A stretch of 50,323 nucleotides of DNA, from the NCBI GenBank assembly GCA_017410265.1, contig JAFQRC010000008.1:1-50323 (forward strand). Direction: 5' to 3'. A model generated the notes under the pieces. The model made no database searches, was not told the DNA's origin, and saw only the letters and a program-made list of their open reading frames with translations. The number at the start of each line of letters is the position of its first letter. Within the stretch, counting starts at the first letter, position 1. The DNA comes from Ruminococcus sp. (GTDB lineage Bacteria > Bacillota > Clostridia > Oscillospirales > Acutalibacteraceae). The position numbers and the translations under genes were made by a program. Shown piece after piece: positions 7,005 through 16,132 of this stretch.

Positions 7005-9390
7005 TGAACACACCACGCAAATTATTTTCCCAACGTTGAAGAGTTGCTTTATCGTCAAACCAGTACTCAGTTAACATAGGGATAATATCATATTCAACCA
7101 CTTCTCTGAGCCACTCGTCAGTACACTCTTTCTGACCACAGAAATAACTGTGTCCAATACAGAAACCTGAACCGAGCGAGGTATCAGAAGCAATCTCCTT
7201 ATTAAGTTCTACTATTCTATCAATCAAGTCGTTAAATGTATCACTTTCAAAAGCTTGCTGATATTTTTTGAAACCTTTTGAGTTAAAGCCTGCAACAACA
7301 TCGAAGAAGCTGAATCTTCTGCGAAGAGCATAGTCTATCATCGCAAGGCTTCTATCCGCAGTATTCATCATACCGATGATGTAAAGATTATCGGGAACTG
7401 AGAAAGGCAATCCATTATACGCAAGAGTAGCAGTAGTTCCTCTGTAATCTTTTTCGATAAGCATCATTAGTTCACCGAGAATTTTGCTGATATTGCCACG
7501 ATTAATCTCATCGATGATAAAGAAGAATTTCTTATTTGGATAACTGGCTGCCTTCTGACAGAAACGATAGAAAATACCATTTTTCAGTTCGAAGCCTTCA
7601 CCAGCAGGTTTATAACCCATAATAAAATCTTCGTAAGAATAGTTCTGATGGAACTGTACAAGTTCTATTCTACTATCATCTTTCTCACCCATAATAGAGT
7701 AAGCAAGACGCTTTGCTGTAAACGTTTTACCAACACCTGGTGCTCCCTGTAAAATAACATTCATTTTATTATCCAGCAAGTGTACAAGTGTGTGATAACG
7801 TTCTTCAGTCATATATACTTCAGACAGGAATTTCTCCTTATCATACAGCTCATATTCATTTTGTTTAGCTATAGGATTCTCTTCTCTGATCAAATCCATA
7901 ATACACTCAAACTCTTCGTTAGTGAGTTTAAACAAGCTACCTTGAGGTGAAACAAAGTACTCCATATTCTGAAGCTGTGGCGCTTCTTTCAGCATTGCAT
8001 AATCTATCGGATTTGCGAGGTTTTCTGTCTTCTCAAAGTAAATCTTTTCACCGTCTTGTTCAGCACTGACTTTTCCTAATGCCACAATCTGTTTTACCGG
8101 TGTAGATTCATAACCTACAATAATATCTCCAACTCTTGCATCAAGGAAATTCTGGAATACTCTACGCTTGTTTCCGTTGTCATTATACAGTGTGTAATCC
8201 TGCTCTTCACCAACAGCCAAGCTGGAAAAGCTCCAGATCCTTGGATTAGCATTCAAGAACCAATAATTCACTTCATTCTCACCTTCTCGATAATAAGGAG
8301 ATACATCAGACAAATCAATCTCTGAAAGTGCCTGCATAAGTTCAGGTCTCATTTTATAAACATAATTTTTATCGTCTGATTTGCCGTAGAATGGGAACGG
8401 AAAATAGCGTTCCTGAGTACCATCCATACACGCAGACAAATTGAAGTATGATTTTACTCTTCGTCCCAAGCTTGTTGTACATCCAATGTATGCACTAGGA
8501 GTACCACCAAACTTATCAGCTAATTCCTTACAACTAGCTTCTCCATTGAGTTCGAGCATTGCTTTTAACATCTGCATCGGAACAGGATGGTTTGGTTTTT
8601 CAATCTCAAGTATGTATTTTTTCCAATCATCTTTAGAAAGATTTGGATTAAAATATTCAAGAGACGGCCACCATCCGTCTTTATCTGTCGCTGATGATGC
8701 CTTATCAAGGTATCTGCTTATATAGAAACCAAAATCTATAGTCAGCGTTTTAAGATAAGGGTCATCGTAACAATCCTCAGTTAATACCGACTTAAGTATC
8801 GCTTTCATCTCATCATCTTTTTGCAACAGTTCACATACTTCATCATACAGCTTTTTACCACCTACAAAACTATCGATGGTCTTTTTCTTACCAATAGTAG
8901 GTGAATATTCCGAGCCTAATTTTAGAGCAGTTGCTTTGTACTCTGAGTACTTGTAAATGTAGTATTTATCCGGATATCTGAGCCAAAGATAAGTACTAAT
9001 CGGGTTAGGTCCCTGATAATGATTCTTCCATGTTCCGTCATCGTATTTTTCTCTAAGCTTCTCTGACTCGTCAACAAACTTTTCTACTCTTGTAGATAAA
9101 TCAACACTCTCGTCATATAGGTCGATGAACATAGACTTAACAGTTTCAGGCTCTTTCTCTGCAAATGCTTTTATCATCGCACGAGGATAATTTCTCATAC
9201 TAGCAAGTAGATTATATGTTTTTGATGTTGCCTTAAGAAACATTTCGAGAAAATCAGGTGCATCTATATCCCAATTGTCCTGAAAACACTTCACTGCTTT
9301 CCACTTGTACTTTTCACCTTTCCAGTGTTCACCTGGAAAATCTTTTTTAAACTCAACTAATATCTCATTAAATCTTTCAACGTTAATCAT
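6997..9390 (-). CDS. mcrB: EVE-domain McrB-type AAA+ GTPase
   Basis: A 797-residue motor/sensor subunit. Residues 1-370 form an unassigned, mostly helical N-terminal region. Residues of about 374-502 look like an EVE (YTH/PUA-like) base-flipping reader domain: NYWFLNANPRIWSF and GDIIVGYESTPVKQIVALG. The AAA+ domain has Walker A GAPGVGKT (549-556), Walker B FFFIIDEIN (622-630), the McrB-like MMNTADRS sensor and RRR arginine finger near 690. The EVE reader implies recognition of a modified base such as 5-methyl- or hydroxymethylcytosine. It overlaps mcrC and begins 19 bases behind the deformylase gene. A CGAGGA site precedes the ATG. Confidence 0.9.
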   Translation of the reverse strand: MINVERFNEILVEFKKDFPGEHWKGEKYKWKAVKCFQDNWDIDAPDFLEMFLKATSKTYNLLASMRNYPRAMIKAFAEKEPETVKSMFIDLYDESVDLSTRVEKFVDESEKLREKYDDGTWKNHYQGPNPISTYLWLRYPDKYYIYKYSEYKATALKLGSEYSPTIGKKKTIDSFVGGKKLYDEVCELLQKDDEMKAILKSVLTEDCYDDPYLKTLTIDFGFYISRYLDKASSATDKDGWWPSLEYFNPNLSKDDWKKYILEIEKPNHPVPMQMLKAMLELNGEASCKELADKFGGTPSAYIGCTTSLGRRVKSYFNLSACMDGTQERYFPFPFYGKSDDKNYVYKMRPELMQALSEIDLSDVSPYYREGENEVNYWFLNANPRIWSFSSLAVGEEQDYTLYNDNGNKRRVFQNFLDARVGDIIVGYESTPVKQIVALGKVSAEQDGEKIYFEKTENLANPIDYAMLKEAPQLQNMEYFVSPQGSLFKLTNEEFECIMDLIREENPIAKQNEYELYDKEKFLSEVYMTEERYHTLVHLLDNKMNVILQGAPGVGKTFTAKRLAYSIMGEKDDSRIELVQFHQNYSYEDFIMGYKPAGEGFELKNGIFYRFCQKAASYPNKKFFFIIDEINRGNISKILGELMMLIEKDYRGTTATLAYNGLPFSVPDNLYIIGMMNTADRSLAMIDYALRRRFSFFDVVAGFNSKGFKKYQQAFESDTFNDLIDRIVELNKEIASDTSLGSGFCIGHSYFCGQKECTDEWLREVVEYDIIPMLTEYWFDDKATLQRWENNLRGVFNV

Positions 9391-9409
9391 AATATCAATC
9401 CTCGATTCA

Positions 9410-9823
9410 CTAAATCAACACACCGTTACAATGGTCGATTTCGTGTTGAATAATCTGCGCAGTAAATCCAACGTAGGTTTTAGTTAGTTGCTGAAACTTT
9501 TCGTTTTGGTATCGAACTTTTATGCTCTGATACCTCTTGCACGGGCGTGGGTCACCGAGTAATGACAGACAGCCTTCTTCTGTTTCATACTCACCGCTAC
9601 ATTTGATAATCTCAGGGTTGAACATAACGGTGTACTTACCATTGTCATCGAAGGCGATGATACGCTTTCTGACACCTATCATATTCGCAGCCATACCGAC
9701 ACAGCCTGTTCGATTTGCAATCAGCGTGTCAAGCAAATCCTGAGCAACGCTCAAATCTTCTTTTGCCGCTTTCTCTGACTTACCGCTTAAAAACAGCGGG
9801 TCGTGGATAACTTGTTTAATCAT
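9410..9823 (-). CDS. def: Short peptide deformylase
   Basis: A 137-residue metalloenzyme that removes the formyl group from nascent N-formylmethionyl peptides. All three family motifs are present: CVGMAANMIG (motif 1, with Asn where most deformylases have Gln), EGCLS (metal-binding Cys) and HEIDH (two metal-binding His and the catalytic Glu). It belongs to the short variant common as an extra copy in Clostridia, and the Asn is, from memory, usual in that variant. Its place as first gene of the def-mcrB-mcrC run, inside a defence island, is unusual. Ribosome site AGGAA. Confidence 0.85.
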   Translation of the reverse strand: MIKQVIHDPLFLSGKSEKAAKEDLSVAQDLLDTLIANRTGCVGMAANMIGVRKRIIAFDDNGKYTVMFNPEIIKCSGEYETEEGCLSLLGDPRPCKRYQSIKVRYQNEKFQQLTKTYVGFTAQIIQHEIDHCNGVLI

Positions 9824-9923
9824 ATCAATTCCTACTTTTACTGTTATATAGATATATTGTCAATACAACACTCATGTATCATAACAACAGCAATCTGCAC
9901 ACTCTTTGTTAATCGCATATCTG

Positions 9924-11024
9924 TTATTCGAATATTCTAGTATTAGATTTGTTACAAAGCTTTATACCTAAGTCTATACCACAGGTCCTACAATTCTCAA
10001 TAGTACAATCAGCGCATCCATTAGTTTGCCTTAACCTAAACAAATCAAACTGCTCCGATTCCCACGCTTCTTTTATACTATACTGGTTAAGATCAACTTC
10101 GAACTCTTTATTATATATTCCAAAAGAACAAGGAAACGCCTTTAAATGTGAGTCAATGTACATGGAAAATCTAGATGCTTCACAAAACTCTATTGATTTT
10201 TGCGAAATTGCATCTGTAAATAGAGTCAACGCTGGTGACTGACAAGAATCAAAACCAATTTTATAGTCATTATTTTTAGATTCAACTACTTTAAGAAATT
10301 CCAAGTATTTTTCATCGTAAACTGAAATTGTATTATTCTTACTAGCCATCCCTACAGGTTTGTACAATAAAAATACAATAGCGTTTGCACCTTTAGGGAA
10401 TAAGTTGTTCTTTAGGCGAAAGATAGCTTCATCTATATTACTTTTAGAGACAACATAATGTATGTTCGTAACACATCCAGCTGAGATTAATTTATTAATT
10501 ATATCTATTGTTAACGGATTCGTTTCAACTTTGTTTTTATCAAGCTTAGAATAAAATGAAACAGCCACTGCACCACAATATTTCCTCATTAACTCGATCT
10601 CGTGTTCTGTGATCATATAACCACTTGTGGTTAAATTAGGTACAATTCGAGCGTTAGTTGTTTCTATCAAAATCTCTTCAAAATTCTCATGTTTATTAGG
10701 ATCTCCAGCACCGCCTAAAGCTATTTGAAAAGTTTTATTTTTGCACTGGTTAATAATACTTAAATAATCTTTTAAGCTCATATTACTTCTTCTATTAATG
10801 GGTGCATTTTGATAACAATCCACCCCTGAAGCGGAACAAATCCCCATATTAGCCGCATGGCAATTTCCCATTATCCCAACATCAAGCAATTCTGGAAATG
10901 AACGCATGTCTGGATATACACAGGTTTCTACCCCATTGCATAAAACATTGCTCCTCACTAAAGTTCCGTTATTTTCATTGAACAGTTCATAAAAACTATA
11001 CTCTTTATCAAAATAAAAAATCAT
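9924..11024 (-). CDS. Radical-SAM-like protein with atypical Cys spacing
   Basis: A 366-residue protein. GNCHAANMGICSASGVDCYQ gives cysteines at 55, 63 and 70 (C-x7-C-x6-C instead of the usual C-x3-C-x2-C). It is followed by ALGGAGDPNKHENFEEIL, matching the GGEP SAM-binding strand, and a TIM-barrel-like continuation (NLTTSGYMI, AVAVSFYS, NIHYVVSKS). A C-terminal cysteine cluster, KAFPCSF then CADCTIENCRTC, resembles a SPASM/twitch-type auxiliary iron-sulfur site. It is probably a maturase that modifies a peptide or protein. The ATG overlaps the previous stop (TAATG), so it is coupled to the NSSS-motif gene. It is the last gene of the STAND operon. Confidence 0.7.
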   Translation of the reverse strand: MIFYFDKEYSFYELFNENNGTLVRSNVLCNGVETCVYPDMRSFPELLDVGIMGNCHAANMGICSASGVDCYQNAPINRRSNMSLKDYLSIINQCKNKTFQIALGGAGDPNKHENFEEILIETTNARIVPNLTTSGYMITEHEIELMRKYCGAVAVSFYSKLDKNKVETNPLTIDIINKLISAGCVTNIHYVVSKSNIDEAIFRLKNNLFPKGANAIVFLLYKPVGMASKNNTISVYDEKYLEFLKVVESKNNDYKIGFDSCQSPALTLFTDAISQKSIEFCEASRFSMYIDSHLKAFPCSFGIYNKEFEVDLNQYSIKEAWESEQFDLFRLRQTNGCADCTIENCRTCGIDLGIKLCNKSNTRIFE

Positions 11025-11422
11025 TACCAAATACAATTCTTTCCATCAATATAAAAATCTTTATCTTTTAATTCAAAAAAATCCATAGTAAAAAAGGAAG
11101 TTAAATAATCGTCGTCAGACGAAGTATAACCTACATATGAAAAATACCCTTTTTTAGATAACTCTTCGAATTTTTGAGCACTTTCTTTACCAAAATTTTT
11201 CTCAACAAACTCCTTATCAATCTTATCTATTTCATAATATTTTTCACCCCTATGTGCATTATTCATAATTGTATGGACTAGATTCATAGCAGATTCGTGT
11301 ATCAAAGAATCTTTTTTTAGTCCAAGCTTTTTTGCTAAATAATCTTCTGTCAGTTCTTTTTTTGATATAATCAAAAAATTTGTTGAAGAACTATTAGTTA
11401 CAAAACCATCTCTAATCTTCAT
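11024..11422 (-). CDS. Protein with N-terminal GFVTNSSSTNF motif
   Basis: A 132-residue protein of unknown function starting MKIRDGFVTNSSSTNFLIIS. The opening belongs to a recurrent N-terminal motif of the type GFVSNSSSSSF that I recall from many unrelated phage and bacterial proteins of unknown role. The rest is charged and helical with an aromatic, acidic C-terminus (KDKDFYIDGKNCIW). GGAGG precedes the chosen ATG, which overlaps the previous gene by 11 bases. Lying directly before a radical-SAM-like gene with a coupled start makes it a candidate substrate or partner of that enzyme; this is inference. Confidence 0.6.
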   Translation of the reverse strand: MKIRDGFVTNSSSTNFLIISKKELTEDYLAKKLGLKKDSLIHESAMNLVHTIMNNAHRGEKYYEIDKIDKEFVEKNFGKESAQKFEELSKKGYFSYVGYTSSDDDYLTSFFTMDFFELKDKDFYIDGKNCIW

Positions 11423-11792
11423 ATTGTCCTCCCAAAAAGCGCCTAATGCCATCAACAAATGATTCATCTTCTTTTAAAGTATATAAATTGTAATCAATAT
11501 CTCTATTTAAATCTTTCATCATTACGTGTTTTGAAGACATATGAACAACTTCTTTTTTGAATAGATTATATCTTTTTTCTAAAAAGTCATCGAAAGTCAG
11601 AAATTCGTGATAATAGTATTTTCGATACTCCTTATACAGATTAGTAGCACCAGTACAATAATGATCGTACAATCTAGAAATAACACCACCCAAATAGCTC
11701 TTCCTTTTTACTCCAAAAAACGAATACACTTTTCTCTTTTTGTTACTTTTATTTTTTATGTAGAAATTCTTATTATTAATAACCATAAACAT
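11412..11792 (-). CDS. Basic 126-residue protein of unknown function
   Basis: Unrecognised. The N-terminal 35 residues are very basic (KNKSNKKRKVYSFFGVKRKS), followed by a Tyr-rich segment (LYKEYRKYYYHEFLTF) and an acidic tail. No signal peptide or membrane segment is visible. The start codon lies one base behind the stop of the STAND gene, with its GGAG ribosome site inside that gene's last codons, so translation is coupled. It overlaps the next gene by 11 bases. An RNA- or DNA-binding role would suit its charge but is not shown. Confidence 0.6.
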   Translation of the reverse strand: MFMVINNKNFYIKNKSNKKRKVYSFFGVKRKSYLGGVISRLYDHYCTGATNLYKEYRKYYYHEFLTFDDFLEKRYNLFKKEVVHMSSKHVMMKDLNRDIDYNLYTLKEDESFVDGIRRFLGGQYED

Positions 11793-11793
11793 A

Positions 11794-14046
11794 CTACTCC
11801 AAAAACATTAACAATTGATCTAAAAAATCAAAATCATCGGCATCTTCACATCTCGTGAACATCATCATAGTATCGTTTGCTATTTTTCTAAATTCAGTGG
11901 ATTTAATCGTGGATATGATATGCTCCACCAGAGAACGCTCAATATCAAAAAGCTTATGATATTCATATAACCAAGAGTTATGCGGATAATACAACATCAA
12001 TAAGATAAGTAATGATTTAAAATCATTTGAAAGCTGTGTCTCTTTTCTTGTAATAATATTTGCACACTCGCATATCATAATAATTTTTTCAGGTCCCTCG
12101 CTAGTATAATAATTGTCATCCCTAAACAAATCTCTCATAATTGTTTCAACACTTTTATCATCTTCCAATTGACACAACAATGATACCGCTAATCTCAAAT
12201 TAGGTTTTGTATTGTAACCCTCATTTTTTAATAGGAATTTAAGTATGCTCCAATAACTATAAGGGCTATCTGAAATTAATTCCAATAAATAATCATGCTC
12301 AAAATCATATACTTCATTATTATTCATAAAGACCAAAGAACAACCAAAGTTACTAAAGTCTCTGTGTGTTTCCCAATACCTTTTCTTTTGATCAACAATA
12401 TTTTGTACATTGGTAGAACCATATTCTTTTAATATTTTTTGACATAAGTCAAAACGATTGTTATTTCTAAAGTGATAATAAGAATATTTAATTATTCCTT
12501 CAATTGGCGATAATTTCTCAGCATAAAGCTTATTAAGATTCTCAAACAAAAAGTCATAATTGAGGTGATTATTACTCTCATCCAATCTCAACAAATATTG
12601 CGCTAAACAATAGTCTCTAAATTCATCAAACACAAAATAAACATACTCTGATTGGGCTTCTGTAATACCCACCCCCGTAATAATAGTTTTACTAAGGATA
12701 ATACTATTATCTAACAATCCTGCGAAATCAGAATAATTAGCAGTTGTAATACCTACATCCTGAAGTTTAACTTCACTAAAATTAAAACTATTAAACATTT
12801 CTTTAGATATATCACTGACTAATTTATATACATCAATCTTAGTGTTTTCCTTTGAAACCTTCTCAAAGTAAATTTTAAATATCTCGGCATTTCTAAATTC
12901 AAGTGAGCATTCAGATTTCTTACTGTTAGCTTCAAAAAACATACGCATCAATAACAAAGATCTCAACAATTTAGATTTCAAATCTTCAGAAAAATTAGTA
13001 CTTACATCGAAATGCTCAGCATAAACAGCAAATAATTTCTCAGCAGCTCGATCATCGTAATTATCCGCGCGTAATTGATATATATAAGGACTCTCAGTTT
13101 TATTTAAAAACATCTTACTATATCTGTGATCAAAATACTCACTTCGACATGTATAGATAAGCTTTATTCTACGATATTTTTTAACAAATTCATTTAAATC
13201 ACTTATGGTTTCTAAAAACACATTGTTATCATTTTCGTTGATTGCATCAATTAATACATACATATATCGATTTCGTATCCACAATAGAAACATAATAAAA
13301 TATAAAAAAACGCTTTTGTGGTTAACATTCCACCTAGAAATAGGTAATTTATCTAAGAAGTACTGTACACAATCCTTATTTATCTCTTTAGCATTAAAAA
13401 GAAAACATGGCGCTTTGTTTGCATTAATCAACTCTGCTAACCTACATAAAATAGACGTTTTTCCATTTCCCGCAGTTCCTACCGCTATTAGATTTTTCGC
13501 CATTAACATATCGCAATATTCCAACAGCAGATTCAGCTCATCTATATATGTAATGGAATCTGTCCTTATTATAAAATAAAACTCTCCATATGTATCAAAT
13601 TTCGACCTTTCCTGAGAGCGTATTTCTTCAAAGAAAGTTTTTGTTGCTTTAATATGCTCTACAATACTGTCAACGGATTGAAAACGAAATAGCCTAAAAG
13701 ACACATTAACATCTCCCTTAATGTGTTTCCTAATTCTTCTAAACAGATTCCCCTTAAACAATAAGTTGTACCGCTTTACTATTCGTTTTTTCCATCTTTT
13801 AGAATAAACGAAATACCTTAAATGCTCCAGATTATCATTCAACTCAACATAAGCATCAGGTATGTATTTTTTATTACAAATGAACTGTTTAATCATATTT
13901 TGACTTTGTTCATTTGTCTTCCTTCGAAATCTAGTAAGAGAAAAAACAAAAAACAACACTACTAAAATTGCACACAAACAACTCCATAAAGTTTGAACTG
14001 ATCCAATATACTCTAAAATTTCACATATTTTGATACAAACATACAT
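11794..14046 (-). CDS. Membrane-anchored STAND/NACHT-like P-loop NTPase
   Basis: A 750-residue protein. Residues of about 12-38 form one hydrophobic helix followed by a basic stretch (RFRRK), predicting an N-terminal membrane anchor with the rest in the cytoplasm. The NTPase has Walker A GTAGNGKTS (190-198), Walker B VLIDAINEND (264-273) and the STAND-type sensor LIYTCRSEYFD (296-306). FVFDEFRDYCLAQYLL near the middle matches the winged-helix end of NACHT-like modules. The C-terminal 250 residues are helical and may be a repeat-type sensor. STAND proteins with such layouts act in antiphage defence, but this domain arrangement is not one I can name. It is the first gene of a four-gene coupled operon. 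Confidence 0.75.
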   Translation of the reverse strand: MYVCIKICEILEYIGSVQTLWSCLCAILVVLFFVFSLTRFRRKTNEQSQNMIKQFICNKKYIPDAYVELNDNLEHLRYFVYSKRWKKRIVKRYNLLFKGNLFRRIRKHIKGDVNVSFRLFRFQSVDSIVEHIKATKTFFEEIRSQERSKFDTYGEFYFIIRTDSITYIDELNLLLEYCDMLMAKNLIAVGTAGNGKTSILCRLAELINANKAPCFLFNAKEINKDCVQYFLDKLPISRWNVNHKSVFLYFIMFLLWIRNRYMYVLIDAINENDNNVFLETISDLNEFVKKYRRIKLIYTCRSEYFDHRYSKMFLNKTESPYIYQLRADNYDDRAAEKLFAVYAEHFDVSTNFSEDLKSKLLRSLLLMRMFFEANSKKSECSLEFRNAEIFKIYFEKVSKENTKIDVYKLVSDISKEMFNSFNFSEVKLQDVGITTANYSDFAGLLDNSIILSKTIITGVGITEAQSEYVYFVFDEFRDYCLAQYLLRLDESNNHLNYDFLFENLNKLYAEKLSPIEGIIKYSYYHFRNNNRFDLCQKILKEYGSTNVQNIVDQKKRYWETHRDFSNFGCSLVFMNNNEVYDFEHDYLLELISDSPYSYWSILKFLLKNEGYNTKPNLRLAVSLLCQLEDDKSVETIMRDLFRDDNYYTSEGPEKIIMICECANIITRKETQLSNDFKSLLILLMLYYPHNSWLYEYHKLFDIERSLVEHIISTIKSTEFRKIANDTMMMFTRCEDADDFDFLDQLLMFLE

Positions 14047-14312
14047 ATTATCTCTTCCTCATATTTATATCGTTTTATACATAAGATAAGCATTTATTTA
14101 GATTCACAATATTTCATGCAAATCATATGTCCCTGTAACTTTTAATGTCGTTTTATTTTGCCTAATACATAAAAATAGCGGATAATAGATAGCCTTATCA
14201 ATCAAATATTATCTAGATCTCTTTAATTAAACAACATGTGTCTCCTTGCTAATAACTAATCTAATTATTATTTAATAAACTTTAGATAATATTCCATAGA
14301 TATGATATTTTG

Positions 14313-16076
14313 TTACACAATCGATTTTACTATATCTACAAGCTTGTCATATAGCCATTCACCAAGAGACTCGCAGCGAATTAATATATCTTCATCTGAC
14401 CACGTATTTAAGTGTTCTGTGTTTTTAAGAAATTCACTAACCATTGTGTATCTTGAGTTTGAATAGTACTTTTTCTTACCATCTAATTCTAGTCCATTAG
14501 GTATGCTTGAATTTATACGTTGCTCCAGCAACAGTAAATTGCCAATTAACAATGTATTATCATTAGTCGGATCCTCATCCTTAATATGTTCAATCGAAGA
14601 CTCCATCTCCAGTATATCAGAATCATTAATAATCGCCTCACATTTATTGAGGATATATTTTGACAACACGTTTGAAGGAATGTTCTTCTTACTAAATTTC
14701 AACTCTATAAAATTCGCAATAAAATCCTCTTGAGTAGGCAGCAACATCAATAAAGATCCTTTTAATATTTTTCTAGCTTCGACTATATCCTCCTTACTCT
14801 TTGCCGCATGTAATGAATAGGCAAAATTATTTAATGGTGTTTCTAGACTTGATGTCCTTTTAGAAGAGATAGCGTTGTACATTAAGTGAAACGCAGACAA
14901 TCCCTTAATAGTACTCTTAAAAGCTTTATAAGACAAAATATCTGTTTTTTTATGCAAATATAGTAAAGATAATGCAACCGGTCTAACCTGCACGATACCA
15001 AAAACATCGTTAACCGAATGCATCTCCGATATAAAAAAGTTATACTCTTTTTTATTATAGAAATCTTCTAGAGAAGGTTTCAATACAGCAGAATACAATT
15101 CTGATGCATCATCCATTTCCTTTAAGAATCTTAAATAACCATCATTTGTTTTCTTAATCTTCTTCTGAAAATCTGCATAAAGCTTATTATCTGTAACCTT
15201 TCCATAATAAGCAATCCAGAAATGTCTATAGAAAGTAGCAAATTCTACTCTATGCTTTCTACTACATAAATTATCTCTTATACTCAACCAGAGTTCCTTA
15301 GCATGATCTGCAGGAACTTCGCTGTCAAGCTTCTCAAAAATCGCATTCTTTATCAAATCAACACTTGCAAGTTCTTTTCCTTTTGCATTTAATATTTCAA
15401 ATATCATATTTGCATATTTTTCATCCGTAGTAGAAATACAAATCACAAAGCTTCTTAGCAACTGATCTCGCACTACCTTTAAAATTTCAACATATCTCTG
15501 TTCAGAAATCTCTAGTTTACCAAGACGTATAAATCGCTTTTTTATACCTGTCCGAGACAAATGCTTTTTAAAAAACTTATTAGCAGCTAAAATCTTTTCT
15601 TCTTCTGTATTTTTAGGCTCAATTTGTTCCTCGACTAATTTTTGTATAATGAATTGGAAAAATGGTTTGGGTGTTTCATTTTTAAGAACAGCAAATTCTT
15701 CTGTATTGGTATCTTTGCCGATTACATATTCCCATAGTGCTTTTGATAATCCTTCTTCTTTTTCCTTAGCAAATAGTTTAGCAATAACTGAAAGGAAAAT
15801 GGTCATAGTTGTAATTCTTTGCTGACCATCAACCACATCAACTCCTAGGACTTTTTGGTCATCCAGATCTCCAACTAATAATAAACTTCCCCAAAAATAT
15901 TCAGAAGTATCTAATTCGCCATCACTGTTTAAATTAACACGAGAAAGTATGTCATCCAAAAATTCGTTTAATTCAATTTTTCCCCAAGTATACTCTCTTT
16001 GAAAACGAGGTATGATAAATTGTTTCTTGCAACTAAATAAACCACCAATAGATTTCTTTCCCGACTTAAAATCCAT
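14313..16076 (-). CDS. GmrSD-like DUF262/DUF1524 restriction protein
   Basis: A 587-residue protein of the GmrS-GmrD fusion class, which cleaves DNA carrying modified (e.g. glucosylated hydroxymethyl) cytosine in an NTP-dependent way. The N-terminal ParB-like DUF262 domain shows FIIPRFQREYTW and DVVDGQQRITTMT. The C-terminal DUF1524 His-Me-finger nuclease shows SSIEHI (His near 497), IGNLLLLEQRIN (about 511-522) and the KKKYYSNS segment. The usual HILP form is changed to HIKD after the histidine. It follows the HaeIII-like restriction gene by 56 bases; an AAAGGTG site precedes the ATG. Confidence 0.85.
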   Translation of the reverse strand: MDFKSGKKSIGGLFSCKKQFIIPRFQREYTWGKIELNEFLDDILSRVNLNSDGELDTSEYFWGSLLLVGDLDDQKVLGVDVVDGQQRITTMTIFLSVIAKLFAKEKEEGLSKALWEYVIGKDTNTEEFAVLKNETPKPFFQFIIQKLVEEQIEPKNTEEEKILAANKFFKKHLSRTGIKKRFIRLGKLEISEQRYVEILKVVRDQLLRSFVICISTTDEKYANMIFEILNAKGKELASVDLIKNAIFEKLDSEVPADHAKELWLSIRDNLCSRKHRVEFATFYRHFWIAYYGKVTDNKLYADFQKKIKKTNDGYLRFLKEMDDASELYSAVLKPSLEDFYNKKEYNFFISEMHSVNDVFGIVQVRPVALSLLYLHKKTDILSYKAFKSTIKGLSAFHLMYNAISSKRTSSLETPLNNFAYSLHAAKSKEDIVEARKILKGSLLMLLPTQEDFIANFIELKFSKKNIPSNVLSKYILNKCEAIINDSDILEMESSIEHIKDEDPTNDNTLLIGNLLLLEQRINSSIPNGLELDGKKKYYSNSRYTMVSEFLKNTEHLNTWSDEDILIRCESLGEWLYDKLVDIVKSIV

Positions 16077-16132
16077 ACTTCTTCACCTTTCCTTTTCTAT
16101 GTTTAATTCTTATTTACAATCCATATCAACAT

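Noticed and set aside
14047..14312. Promoter for the STAND operon
   Set aside because: Several AT-rich hexamers occur in this 266-base gap, but none gave a -35/-10 pair with acceptable spacing.
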